From assembly GCA_963573385.1 (NCBI GenBank), contig CAUYLG010008973.1:28571-92570 (forward strand): 64,000 nt of DNA, in the 5' to 3' direction. Under the pieces are notes generated by a model. That model was not told where the DNA came from. It made no database searches and worked only from the letters and a program-made list of their open reading frames with translations. This document shows, one piece after another, positions 15,946 to 26,728 of this stretch (positions within the stretch are counted from its first letter, which is position 1; the number at the start of each line of letters is the position of its first letter). The translations under genes and the position numbers were made by a program. This stretch comes from Cacajao melanocephalus (Eukaryota; Chordata; Mammalia; Primates; Pitheciidae).

Positions 15946-16089
15946 TGTTATTATTATTATAATATTTAACTGTCAAGGTTGAATCCTTTCAACATCTGAA
16001 AAGACCCAGCAGAAGTGTTTGTTTTTTATTATGTGTGGTTCCATTTCTTAGACTATCTTGCTAAGCCTACAACAACAAAAAGAAAAAGC

Positions 16090-16175
16090 ACAACGTCCCC
16101 ATTTTACAGATGAAAAAACAAATAGATAGGCTAAGTGTCACTTGATTAAAAAAAGCCAGGCTTAAAATTTAGTTT
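16090..16175 (-). repeat. MIR fragment, antisense
   Basis: The words CCCCATTTTACAGATGAAAAA and GGCTAAGTGTCACTTGAT are the reverse complement of the MIR core. Confidence 0.5.
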
Positions 16176-16450
16176 TTATTTTAGTTTAGTATTCTTCATT
16201 AATCCATGGTATTATGACTGTGCAGTCGTTCAATAATAGAGTTCAGGGAATGTTATTTTCTCTATGGCTGAATTTTCTCTTCTAAACTGTGACTACAATG
16301 CTTTGCCTCTGATGCAGCACTGAACCTATTCATACCTTCCTGTATACCTTTGATCTTCTGGTGTCTAAACCTGTCTTTCTCCACACTGAGCCAGAGTTGA
16401 AAATAACCATTCTGAGCCAAAAAAAAACTTAAAGTTTTAGTTCTCTTGTG

Positions 16451-17387
16451 CTATGAGGACATAATTTTGTCGATTGCTTCTTTCAAGACTTCCTTTACCT
16501 TTTCATTTCTGAGACTATAAATGAAAGGATTCAGAAGAGGGGTCACCATTGTGGTGAGGACAGCTGTCACCTTGTCAAAATCCGATGAGTGACTCTGGCT
16601 GGGCCTCACATACATGAAGATGTTGCTCCCATAGGCAGTGGAAATGACGGTGATGTGGGAAGTGCAGGTGCAAAAGGCCTTCTGATGTCCTTGGGCTGAG
16701 GGGATATGCAGGATGGCAGAGATGATGTAGATGCAGGACATGGTGGTGAGCACCAGTGAGGTAAGGAGGACGAGGGAAGATAAGAGGAAGTTTATTATCT
16801 CGATGAAATGAGTGTCTCTACAGGACACGTGTAGCAGAGGGGCAATGTCACAGAAGAAGTGATTAATGTCCTTGTAACAGAAAGGCAATCTGGATACCAC
16901 AATGGTTGGGGACAACACAGACAGGAAGGCTCCAACCCAGCAGCCCATAACTAGTAGGAGGCAAGCCCTGCTGTTCATGATGGTGGTATAGTGCAGGAGG
17001 TCACAGATGGCCACATAGCGGTCAAAGGACATCACTGCCAAGAGGATAAACTCCACTGTCCCCAAGAAAAAAAAAAAGAAATAAGTTTGGGTGATGCAGC
17101 CAGCAAAAGAGATGGTCTTCTTGTCCTGCAGGAGACAGGCTAATAGCTTTGGGGTAACTGAGGTGCTATAAAAAATGTCCAAAAGTGACAAATCACTGAG
17201 GAAGAAGTACATTGGGGTTTGGAGGCGATAATCCGCCCATATTAGGGAAATGATGGCAATGTTTCCTGTTAGAGTAAGCCTGTAAGTAAACAAGAGGACC
17301 ACAAAAAGGGAAATTTGAAGCTTCTGAAGAACAGGAAAGGCCGTCAGGGTAAACTCAGTCACGGTGGTCTGATTTTTGCATGTCCAT
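16451..17387 (-). pseudogene. OR6M-like olfactory receptor copy 1, nearly intact, start codon out of frame
   Basis: This is a single-exon class II olfactory receptor, a seven-helix G-protein-coupled receptor of sensory-cilia membranes. The open frame reads continuously from 17413 to a TAG at 16451. Numbering from the GTG at 17413, I see an NQT glycosylation site (14-16), TM1 GN (50-51), PMYFFL (67-72), Cys106, FDRYVAIC (130-137), the second-loop cysteines 179, 188 and 198, KAFCTCTSH (245-253) and [12 protein letters not shown] (292-303). It closely resembles OR6M1 from memory of that family. The frame contains no ATG before TM2. The likely original ATGs at 17385-17387 and 17379-17381 are one base out of phase because of a five-A run at 17373-17377, and they reach a stop after ten codons. 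Other oddities are Leu for Pro after AICD, SC for SY in TM5, and a five-Phe run at 112-116. It is probably a recent pseudogene; a sequencing or allelic difference could restore the frame. Confidence 0.88.
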
Positions 17388-17417
17388 TGTAGGCAATGCT
17401 TAGTGAGCAGCACATCT

Positions 17418-17432
17418 CTGAAAAAAAAAAAT
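17418..17432 (-). promoter_or_regulatory. Possible 3' splice acceptor upstream of receptor copy 1
   Basis: On the minus strand an 11-T tract followed by CAG lies about 30 bp before the likely ATG. Olfactory-receptor genes usually have non-coding 5' exons spliced just upstream of the single coding exon, so this fits in position and sequence. No transcript evidence is available, so use as an acceptor is inferred. Confidence 0.4.
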
Positions 17433-17499
17433 GATAAAATACAAAGATGAAACTCAGCTTAAGGAAGTTTTCAACTCCCAATATCTGTGATAAGAGTGA

Positions 17500-17690
17500 A
17501 GTAGAAAAAGCTTTGCGTGAGGAGTCAAGAGTGATTCATTCACAGTCTGCTTCGGCTTTATTAAATGTGGTCCCTTGGGTAAAGGACATTACTACTTCTA
17601 ACTTCAGTATTCTCATATTTAAAAGTTTTGATTGAATGAAATTATCCTTACGGTCCCTCTAATTCCAGTCTTTGAGATTTTAGTTTCTTT
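17500..17690 (+). repeat. MIR-like fragment
   Basis: The order TGTGGTCCCTTGGGTAAAG, ACTTCAGTATTCTCATATTT and ACGGTCCCTCTAATTCCAG follows the MIRb pattern (splice-like core, then the CCCTTCCAGCTC region). Confidence 0.55.
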
Positions 17691-17842
17691 TACACAATAC
17701 TCCTTCCTTTCTCTTTTTCGCTCTTCCTGACCTGCTATTTTCCTTAGCAAATTCTGTTGCTAAGAAAAGAGGGATACTTAACTGAGAATCTAGTCAATTA
17801 TTTGAAAAATTGAGAAAAAGAAGGTTAATAAAACTTGAGTTA

Positions 17843-18140
<298 letters not shown>

Positions 18141-19487
18141 CTAGTTACTTTTCTCAAAGTTATTTCAATTTTGAAGACATCTTCTAAATCAATGAACAGA
18201 AACTATTAAAACTGGCCAAGACAGTCCAATTAAAGGGAGTCTACATTTACCTGTACTCACTTTTGTTATTGTTACCATGTTTTGAATATCAGCGTAATAT
18301 ACAATTAGACACAAGTTATTGGATCAATCACTCTTTCCATAAATCTACTTAGTTTTTCTTTGTTTTTACTTTATATAATATAAATGTTTGGATGTCTACA
18401 CTGTTACGGAACAAGTATATCCATGATATATAATTCATTATTTGTGTAACCTATTTTAAATATTTTGAAAAAAGTCTTATGGGGCAATGATTAATTTGTT
18501 GTATTGTGGTTGTTCTTTGCCATGTTACATTTATGGCAGCATCCGAAAAAATAACAAACGTTTCCCCTTGCTTTCTCCAACTGTTTCTTACAGGTTTTTC
18601 CAAAGAAGTCTTTTATACTCAGCCTTTTTTTCCCAGTCATTTGAAGAGTAAGGTTATGAATAATACTGCAAAAAACTGGATGCCAAAACGTATATTTGAT
18701 CTATCAAAAAGATGTGTGTGAAACACTCATCCTTAATCTCTGAATACTGCCCAACTTCACTGAAGATCTATTTCAGTCAGTGTAATTCAGCTGAAGCACT
18801 GTCTTCTGGTGTATTATTTTGTGGCTAGTCCTAGTTTCAAGTTAAAACAACCAATTTATATCCCTAAATTTGGTAAATTTTTTAATGTGGTGCACATAGA
18901 ACTCCTCTTTCAGGGAGGTCATTTCCTAATACTCTCTACTTGGGAAAAGTGACTGCCGGAAGCTGGCAGTTATTATTATGATTTTTTTCCCATTTATTCA
19001 TTCTTATAGTTAACAGTTTTTTTTTTTTTTTAAAGCATATGTCGTGCATCATGCAAATTTTCAGGTTCTGGAGTTATATCAGAGGAACAAAAAATACAAA
19101 GCAAAAACAAGGCAAAAATGTTAACAGCAAAAAATTTCCCCTATCAAGCTTACAATATAGTTAAGGGAAACAGAAAATTACATAAGTAAAATAAATGCTG
19201 TGATCTTGATTGTGGTAAGTCTCAGAACTGATACTTTTTTCGTAAACATATTTCCATTTGCAAATTTGGCTGTTACTTTTTCTGGTTCTTGTGGTTCATT
19301 TTTGTTCACCACTCACTTTTCTCATGAATCAAGGTATCATTATTATTTTAATAATTGTCTTCATCTTCTCTGTTCTATATAGGAAAATTCTGGTTTCTTA
19401 CAATTTTTTTTTAACATTTCTAGGTCATTGGTGAGTAAACTTTACAAATGCATAGTGGTTTTTGACCATCTAAGAGTAATTTTCTTT
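18141..19487. other. No gene or repeat recognised
   Basis: AT-rich DNA. Short open frames (for example 18506-18721 plus) show no recognisable domain or codon bias. A T-run lies at about 19016-19030. Confidence 0.5.
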
Positions 19488-19866
19488 TTTTTTTTTAATT
19501 GTACTTTAGGTTTTGGGGTACATGTGCAGATCATGCAGGATTGTTGCATAGGTATATATATGGCAAGGTGATTTGCTGCCTCCATCCCCCTGTCACCTAT
19601 ATCTGGCATTTCTCCCCAAGTTATCCCTCCCCAACCTCCCCACCCCTCGATGTCCCTCCCTTAGCCCCCACAAGAGAGCCCAGTATGTGATGCTTCCCTC
19701 CCTGTGTCCATGTGTTCACTTTGTTCAACACCCACCTATGAGCTAGAACATACGGTATTTGGTTTTCTGTTCTTGTGTCAGTTTGCTGAGAATGATGGTT
19801 TCCAGATTCATCCATGTCCCTACAAATAACATGGACTCATCATTTTTTATGGCTGCATAGTATTTT
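19488..19866 (-). mobile_element. L1 3' end, antisense (older L1PA-type)
   Basis: Reverse complement of an L1 3'UTR with the variant ending GGGGTACATGTGCAGATCATG and the word CATTTCTCCCCAAGTTATCCC, continuing to GGCTGCATAGTATT. The same 3'UTR variant recurs at 28.2-28.8 kb and 49.6 kb. Confidence 0.9.
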
Positions 19867-19997
19867 TCAAATGTGAGTGGAATGGAATAACTAAGTAGCA
19901 GAGCTCTTTTTACTTCTTTAACGTCCTTGGTCCCAGTTTCTAACTCCATGAGTATTGGTCTTCTCCATATTCCTTCCCAGTCTAAATATTTATTTGT

Positions 19998-20082
19998 TTT
20001 TCATGAGGTCAGGCACCATATCTATTTAATACCTCAATCTTTGAGCACAGAAGGTGCTCACTGATTTACTAAATAAATAAAT
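19998..20082 (+). repeat. Probable L2 3' end
   Basis: The order GAGGTCAGGCACCATATCTA, GAGCACAGAAGGTGCTCACTG and a terminal AAATAAATAAAT run matches the conserved 3' end of L2 elements with substantial divergence. Confidence 0.45.
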
Positions 20083-21414
20083 CAGAATTGGGGAAGCTTC
20101 TCCCTTAAGTATGGAGTTGCAGCTGCCCCAAGGGTAAGCAATGGTAAGCTCTTGTAGCCTGTATTTTTATATATCAATACAGACTTTTATCATAACCTGT
20201 ACTTTGTTGGTGTGTTTTTCTTTGTCTAGTTATCAGGATCTGAGTAGTTTTGGAAAACTGATTCCTGCAATATTAATGCTGGGCTTGGGAAGGAACCCAA
20301 ACACCACAATGCCTAATCAAGATCTTTCACAGTTTAGAGGTGGGAGACAAAAAGGGAAAAGAGTATGATAAAAGGAGAAGTTTACAATAGTAAGGTGCAT
20401 TGTTCCACTTCTTCTAGTAATTCTTCAAATGGTTACAAGGTGGGCTGTTTAATTATATTTTAAGTTATTAAAGAATCCAAAGAGTAATATCTATTGAAAT
20501 AGGCTCTTGGTACCAGTAGAAACTCTTTTTAGCGTAAATATTCTAGTGTTCTCTCCTCTCTCTACAGCTCTTTTGCCCAGAAAATAAACTTCCACACTAT
20601 TAACTACTGTGCAAAGTGCATAACTATATCTAGTTAGACAAGTAATAATGTTATGGAGGTGTAATACAAAAATAGGATAAAGCACACTATGTAGACAAGG
20701 AGAAACACTTTAGAATTCCCCTGCATCTCCCCCTTCCTCCCTTCATCACTGATAACACTGAAGATTGACAGATATCTTAAGGCAGAATAATGAAGATTTT
20801 CATACAGCTGCCTATCATCCCGTTGTTCCTTTCATTTGTCTAGTTAATTTCTTTACAACATCCTTAATGTCTTACATTTTTCTTGCTAGGTAGTCTTTTA
20901 GGACCCTGACAGGAGCTTGATTCCCCTCTGCTATTTTAAAAATTGAAAACTCAGGCTTTTCAAAAGCATTATACCATTTTAAAACAATTAAAACCTGCAG
21001 TTGTTGAAAACAAACGGAGTTGCTATTTGCCATGATCGTCATAAAAAATGTATCACTAAGGGAAAAAAATTATATTTCGAGCTTTCTATTCTGTTGTGCT
21101 TTGGGTCAAATACAGGTCTCTGAGAAGAACTGAAGATGTAGCATCGCTCTCCTTTGTGGAGTCTCTTAACCTCTGAAAGGAACCTGGCCTTTTTAAGGTT
21201 ATCTCAGGGCACTCAGGACCTCTTCATATCCAGGAAGGAAGGCTCTGGGCTCTCTGCACTGTAACGACCCGTGTGCAACAATTTAGGCTTTTATTTTTGG
21301 GGGCATTTTTTCCTTCATTAACATTTCTGTGTATCCTAGAAAATTGCATAAAATTGCACATGTAAAGATTTAAGAATTAATCAGGAAAATGTGGCATAAT
21401 AGGAAAAAGTATAG
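20083..21414. other. No gene or repeat recognised
   Basis: Mixed AT-rich sequence with no long frame and no named repeat by eye. Confidence 0.5.
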
Positions 21415-21565
21415 AAGGTTTTAGAATCAATGATGTGCTGTATATTTTTTGTTCAGTCACCTGTAGCTTTACAATCTTTTAATAGGACTCTTAAGCCTCC
21501 TGAGGTTTATCTTCCTCATCTCTAAAATACGACTGGGAAAGGGTGAACAGAAATGAAATAGATGT
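21415..21565 (+). repeat. Possible MIR fragment
   Basis: The order CAGTCACCTGTAGCTTTAC, CCTCCTGAGGTTTATCTTCCT and CATCTCTAAAATACGA resembles a diverged MIR core. Confidence 0.4.
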
Positions 21566-23114
21566 GATGCCGGTGGGGGCTTAGAGATAACTCAAGTTCT
21601 TCACTATCAGTAAAATGTAAAAAAAGTTTGTTACTGAAGTATATTAAAATATTTACATACTTATGATAAAGATATAACATTTGACATCCTCTCTCATAAA
21701 ATATTTGACAGAATGGTAATTACATTTTAATTTATAAAATCACCCATAAACAAGTTTAAGTGACACTCAGACTGTTTAACATATAAATACAGATAATTAC
21801 ATGACAAAGGATACTTATGTTACACAGCTTTTAAAACAATTGGTAATTTCTTCATTCATATACGTTAAGAAACTTCAACGTCAAGTTTTTTTTCCTGCTT
21901 CATACCATTCATTATTCTATAAATGCTTTCACTGCTCCGATTTTGAATTCTCTGTAAACCTACCTGTGTCTTAGCTGAGACTCTTCCCTGTACCACACTT
22001 AATCTCTTTTGCAGAACCATACTGAATGGTTATTCAATTTTGGCTTGAATACTCTATCCTTCTTCCCTTGATTGAGAAACTATCTTTTTACAACCTCTAA
22101 TTACTTTTCCCGGTTCTTTTTCTTAGTCCCATTGAAGAAGTCTAAGTCTTGATTTATACTAATTCCAAGTGTTATATCACTATTTAATCATTTTATCCTA
22201 CATATCTAGTGTATCTCAAACTTGGACTATTCCTCTGACTTTCAAGGACTACATTTTTGCCGAAAGGATTTAGGTTTGGTAATGAATCAAGACATTAGAC
22301 ACAATTGAATTAAGCATAGGTCCTTGACTTCTATTTTAGGTCACTGGTAAAATGAAAGCTTCTCAACTCTCAGATATTTTTTTCCCAGTGGTAGGAATGT
22401 GATATCCTGTCTATTCAGTCAGTTTCTTTTTCTTCAGTGGATCCATCCAGAAAACTGAAATTTTTCAAACCCGTAGAATGTCAGGTTAGAAGAAAACTTA
22501 AAGGACATATGAGCCAACTTTGTCCTAAAAAGTTCTACAGTATCTTCAACAAGTTGTTGTCCAGTGACATTAAACTTACTGTTCTTAAATCATCTCATTT
22601 TAGTTTAACATTCTTGTTAGAAAATATTATATTTGTATTCAGTAAAGTAATCTCTTTAACCTTCAGCATTTTGTTTAGTTATTCCCATTTATTAATCAGT
22701 CATATTGTGACTTTATTTTAGATACATCTACCTTATTTGCTCTTCCCAGAAAATAATATGACCTTCCCTGTATTAAAGTGATTATAATTGTGATCTTTAA
22801 TGATTTTTTTTTGTTTACCTTTAGTGATCTGGATTAGAATGTCTCTTGGTACTATTGCATAAAAAAGTTTATTATTACTGTAATCGAAGAATGTTAGAAT
22901 TGAGGTAACTAATCATAGTTAAAAAGTTAAGGTTTCCTGGAAAACTCCCTTGGGTGTTTTCAGGAAAAACTTAGAGAACTGCTTTAAAGCCTCAGGGAAA
23001 TAGAAACTTGGAAAACTTTAAAAAAATCTGAACTGTTCACAATATCTTCAAATAGGCTTTCAGCTGCTCTTCAAAGTGAGATTATTTACATACATTTATA
23101 TCTATGTACATATT
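21566..23114. other. No gene or repeat recognised
   Basis: AT-rich sequence. The open frame 22437-22721 (plus, 94 codons) has no domain I recognise, and its length is not exceptional for this composition. Confidence 0.5.
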
Positions 23115-24130
23115 TTAAAATCTATTTATTGAGGTATTCTTTGTACATAGGTAATTTAAAATGTATACTTTGTTAAATTTTGGCAAGTATACAGTCATGT
23201 AGCCACTGTCATCACCATGACAATATTTTTAAAATATCTCCATTACCTTAAAAGGTTTTCTTGTGCCCTTTTGTGGTACATGCTTTTCTTTCCCCACCCC
23301 AGCTCCTGAAAACCACTGACATGTTTCATATCACTGTAATTTTGAATTTTCTGAAATTTTACATAAATGGAATCTTATATAGCATATAGTATTTTGTGCC
23401 TTGTTCCTTTCACTGAAGTTGATGGTTTGACATTAATCTAAATGATTCAGGTATCAGTAGTTTCTGCCTTTGTACTCTTGACGATTATCAGTTACATAGA
23501 TTGCATAGATATACCACAGTTTGTTTGCTCATCAGATAGTAGGCACTTGAGTTGTTTCAAATTTTGGAATATAGAAGCTATATATAACATAGAAACTATA
23601 TTATGAATATAGCTTCTATGAACATTTGAGTTTCTGTTTTTGTGTGAATATTTGTTTTTATTTGTCTTGAATACATTCTTAAGAGTAGAATTGCTATGTT
23701 GTATGGTAAGTGTATATTTAGCTTTATAATAAATTGTTAAGGTATATTTCAAAATCATTCTACCTTCTTTATGCCCATCAACAATGTATGAGAGTCCTGT
23801 AGTTTCTCATTGTTGCCAACACTTGGTGTTTTAATCTCTTTAATTTTAGCCCAGCTAATTTCATTTTTAGCTTGCATTTCTCTAATGATTAATGGTGTTG
23901 TGGATCTTTTCATTTATTTTTTTCTGTTTGTATATAATAATTGTTGAAGTGTCTGTTCAAATATTTTGACCAACTTTAAAAAGTATATCAAGTTGTTTGT
24001 CTTCTTAGGGAGCTGTAAAATTTTAAAATATATTTCAGTTACAAGTTATTTATTGGACTCATGTTTTGCAAATGTTTTCTCCCAATACATAGCTTTTACT
24101 TTTCTTTGAAAAGTTTCTTAGATGTGATTC
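23115..24130 (-). mobile_element. Old L1 (L1M-type) 3' region, antisense
   Basis: Text such as TAAATGGAATCTTATATAGCAT, CTTTCACTGAAGTTGATGG, CCATCAACAATGTATGAGAG and CATTTCTCTAATGATTAATG follows the reverse complement of old L1 ORF2 C-terminal and 3'UTR sequence in order. It contains a perfect 13-bp inverted repeat (23571-23583 and 23607-23619). Confidence 0.8.
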
Positions 24131-24884
24131 AACTGAAAAGCATTGCTATTTCATTATATTAATGATATAATGTTGATATCTCAATCTGAAGATTAAGATA
24201 AGATTGAATTTCAAATGCTAGTTAATCATATGTCTAGGGAGTGCCTGATTAACCTGGTTGAAGTATAGAGCCCAGCAAAACAATACAATTCTTAAAATTA
24301 CCTGGGGTGTGATATAGTTTAGATTCTTTTTTTAAAAAAACTTTCATTTTAGGTTAGGGGGTATATATGCAGGTTTGTTATACAGATAAATTGCATGTCA
24401 CAGAGGTTAAGTTTACAGATTATTTCATCACCCAGGTAATAAGCATAGTACTAGATAAGGAGTAGTTTTTCCATCCCCTCCCTCCTCCCACTTTTCACCC
24501 TCAAGTAGGCCCTAGTATCTATTGTTCACTTCTTTGTGTCTATATGTACTTAGTGTTTAGTTCCCACTTATAAGTGAGAACATGCAAATTTGGTTTTCTA
24601 TCCCTGTGTTAGTTTGCTTAGGATAATTGCCCCAGCTCCATCTACATTGCTGCAAAAAAACATGATCTTGTTCTTTGTTATGGCTGCATAGAATTCATGA
24701 TGTACCACATTTTCTATATCCAGTCTACTATTGCTGGGCATTTAGGTTTATTCCATGTCTTTGCTATTGTGAATAGTGCTACAAGGAACATATAAGTTCA
24801 TGTGTCTTTATGGAAGAATGATTTGTACTCCTTTGGGTATGTAACTTATAATGAGATTGCTGGGTCAAATGGTATTTCTATTTT

Positions 24885-24991
24885 TTTTATTATACTTTAA
24901 ATTCAGGGGTGCATGTGCAGATTATGCAGGATTGTTACATAAGTATACACATGCTATGGTGGTTTGCTGCATCCATCCCCCTGCATTCTAC
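24885..24991 (-). mobile_element. Very short L1 3'-end insertion nested in L1
   Basis: About 107 bp of antisense L1 3'UTR (starting TTTTATTATACTTTAAATTCA) lie between exact 16-bp direct repeats ATGGTATTTCTATTTT at 24869-24884 and 24992-25007. The repeat is host L1 sequence, so this is a severely 5'-truncated retrotransposition with a clear target-site duplication. Confidence 0.93.
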
Positions 24992-25369
24992 ATGGTATTT
25001 CTATTTTAAGTTCTTTGAGAAATTGCCAAACTGCTTTCCACAGTGGCTGAAGCCCTTGATTTTAATTAGGTCCCATTTGTGAATTTTGTTTATGTTACAA
25101 TTGCTATTGCTGTCTCCATCATGAAATCTTTGTCTGGTCCTATATGCAGAATGATATTTTCTAGGTTTTCTTCTGGGGTTTTCAGAGTTTTAGTTTTTAC
25201 ATTTAAGTCTTTAATGCATCTAGAGTTGATTTTTGTATATGGTGTAAAGAAGGGATTCAGTTTCAATCTTCTGCATATGGCTAGCCAGTTATCCTAGCAC
25301 CATTTATTGAATGGGGAGTCATTTCCTCATTGCTTATTTTTGTCAGGTTTGTTGAAGATCAGATGGTTG

Positions 25370-25961
25370 TGATACAGGAATTAAGAAGAAATTACTTAGG
25401 CAGATAGTAAGGGTATGGGAGTCCTCTGTAAGGCTTTTTTTTTTTTTTAATGAGAAGCAGTCCCAAATCATTGTGTAACAAAGAGCTGCCTGTAAAGTCG
25501 AGCTGCAGCCATAGACAAATAAGCTGGGAGCTTGCAAGTGTGAATGCTGCTAGGAACTAAGGACTAGACATGTTCAAGATGGCAGCTCCATCTTCCCTTC
25601 TCTGCCAGCTGTGTACAGTAAGGAGCAGACAAGATGGTGCCGATCAACTGGAAAGTCTTTTGCATAATAAGAGTAGGGTGGGCGACCTGCCTTCCCCACA
25701 TGCTGTGTAAACCTCATATCTGATCACACCAATCTGTGAGCCCTATGTAAGTCAGACACCACCTCCTCAAACCTGACTATAAAATCTGGTGCATTCACTG
25801 CTAGCAGGTACTTTCTGCTTGGAGACCCCTCTGTGTACAGAGAAAGCAGTTTCTCTTTCTCTTCTATCTATTAAACCTCCACTCCTAAACTCCTCATGTG
25901 TGTCTCTGTCCTAAATTTTCTTGGCACAGGACTACAAACCCCAGGGTATATACCCTAGACA
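25370..25961 (+). mobile_element. Solo ERV LTR, sense, inserted in L1
   Basis: An LTR of about 590 bp with TG...CA ends. It has a TATAAAA box at 25778-25784, an ATTAAA polyadenylation signal at 25870-25875, and a downstream R/U5-like stretch (CCTCATGTGTGTCTCTGTCC). The text is that of a primate class I ERV LTR; I do not name the family. A T-run lies at about 25435-25448. No retroviral gene is attached and I found no clear target-site duplication. Confidence 0.75.
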
Positions 25962-26300
25962 ATGTAGCTACTTCAGTTTTTGATATGTATTTTTGAGTCT
26001 CATTTCTGGGTCTGTTCCATTGGTCTATGTCTGTTTTTGTACCTGTACCATGTAGTGTTGGTTACCATAGCCTTGTAGTGTAGGTGAACTTGGGTAATGT
26101 GATGTCTCTAGCTTTGTTCTTGCTTAGGATTGTCTTGGCTATTTGTGTTCTTTTTGGTTCCATATGAATTTTAAAATGGGTTTTTCAAATTCTGTAAAGA
26201 ATATCATTGGTCGTTTGATAGGAATAGCATTGAATCTGTAAACTGCTTTGGGCAGTATGGGCATTTTAACAATATTGACTCTTCCTATTCATGAGCATGA

Positions 26301-26728
26301 CTTCTCATTGTTCAGCACCCACTTATGAGTAAGAACATGCAGTGTTTGGTTTTCTGTTCTTGTGTCAGTTGGTTGAGAATGATGGTTTCTGATTTCATCC
26401 ATGTCCCTGCAAAGGATGTGAACTCATCCTTTTTTATGGCTGCATAGTATTCCATGGTGTATATGTGCCACATTTTCTTTATCCAGTCTATCATTGATGG
26501 GCATTTCGGTTGGTTCCAAGTCTTTGCTATTCTAAACAGTGCCAGTGCCACAATGAACATACATATGCATGTGTCTTTATAATAGAACAATTTATAATCC
26601 TTTGGGTATATACCCAATAATGAGATTGCTGGGTCAAATGGTATTTCTATTTCTAGATCCTTGAGGAATCGCCACACTGTCTTCCACAAGAAATGCAAAT
26701 CAAACCCACACTGAGATACCATCTCACT
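26301..26728 (-). mobile_element. L1 fragment, antisense, with a short inverted end
   Basis: Antisense ORF2 C-terminal L1 text runs from CACCCACTTATGAGTAAGAAC to GAATCGCCACACTGTCTTCCAC at about 26688. The next 40 bp (AGAAATGCAAATCAAACCCA to GATACCATCTCAC) are L1 sequence from slightly further 5' but in the opposite orientation. This arrangement is what twin priming leaves at an L1 5' end. The normal 3'UTR is absent on the left. Confidence 0.85.

Larger units (their letters stand above)
24331..26300 (-). mobile_element. L1, antisense, interrupted by a tiny L1 and by an ERV LTR
   Basis: The 3'UTR begins at about 24331 (GCAGGTTTGTTATACAGAT), with ORF2 C-terminal text to about 24884. It resumes at 24992 and runs to about 25369 (TTTTGTCAGGTTTGTTGAAGATCAGATGG). 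It then resumes at about 25962 (GTCTGTTCCATTGGTCTATG, CTTAGGATTGTCTTGGCTAT) and ends near TATTCATGAGCATGAC. All frames are broken. Confidence 0.88.

Noticed and set aside
16451..17413. Reading the 320-codon receptor frame as starting with Met at 17413
   Set aside because: The first codon is GTG, not ATG. Nuclear vertebrate genes very rarely start at GTG, and the family ATG is out of frame at 17385-17387.
25340..25980. Target-site duplication for the ERV LTR
   Set aside because: Flanks GGTTG and ATGTA do not match, and decay or boundary error prevents a call.
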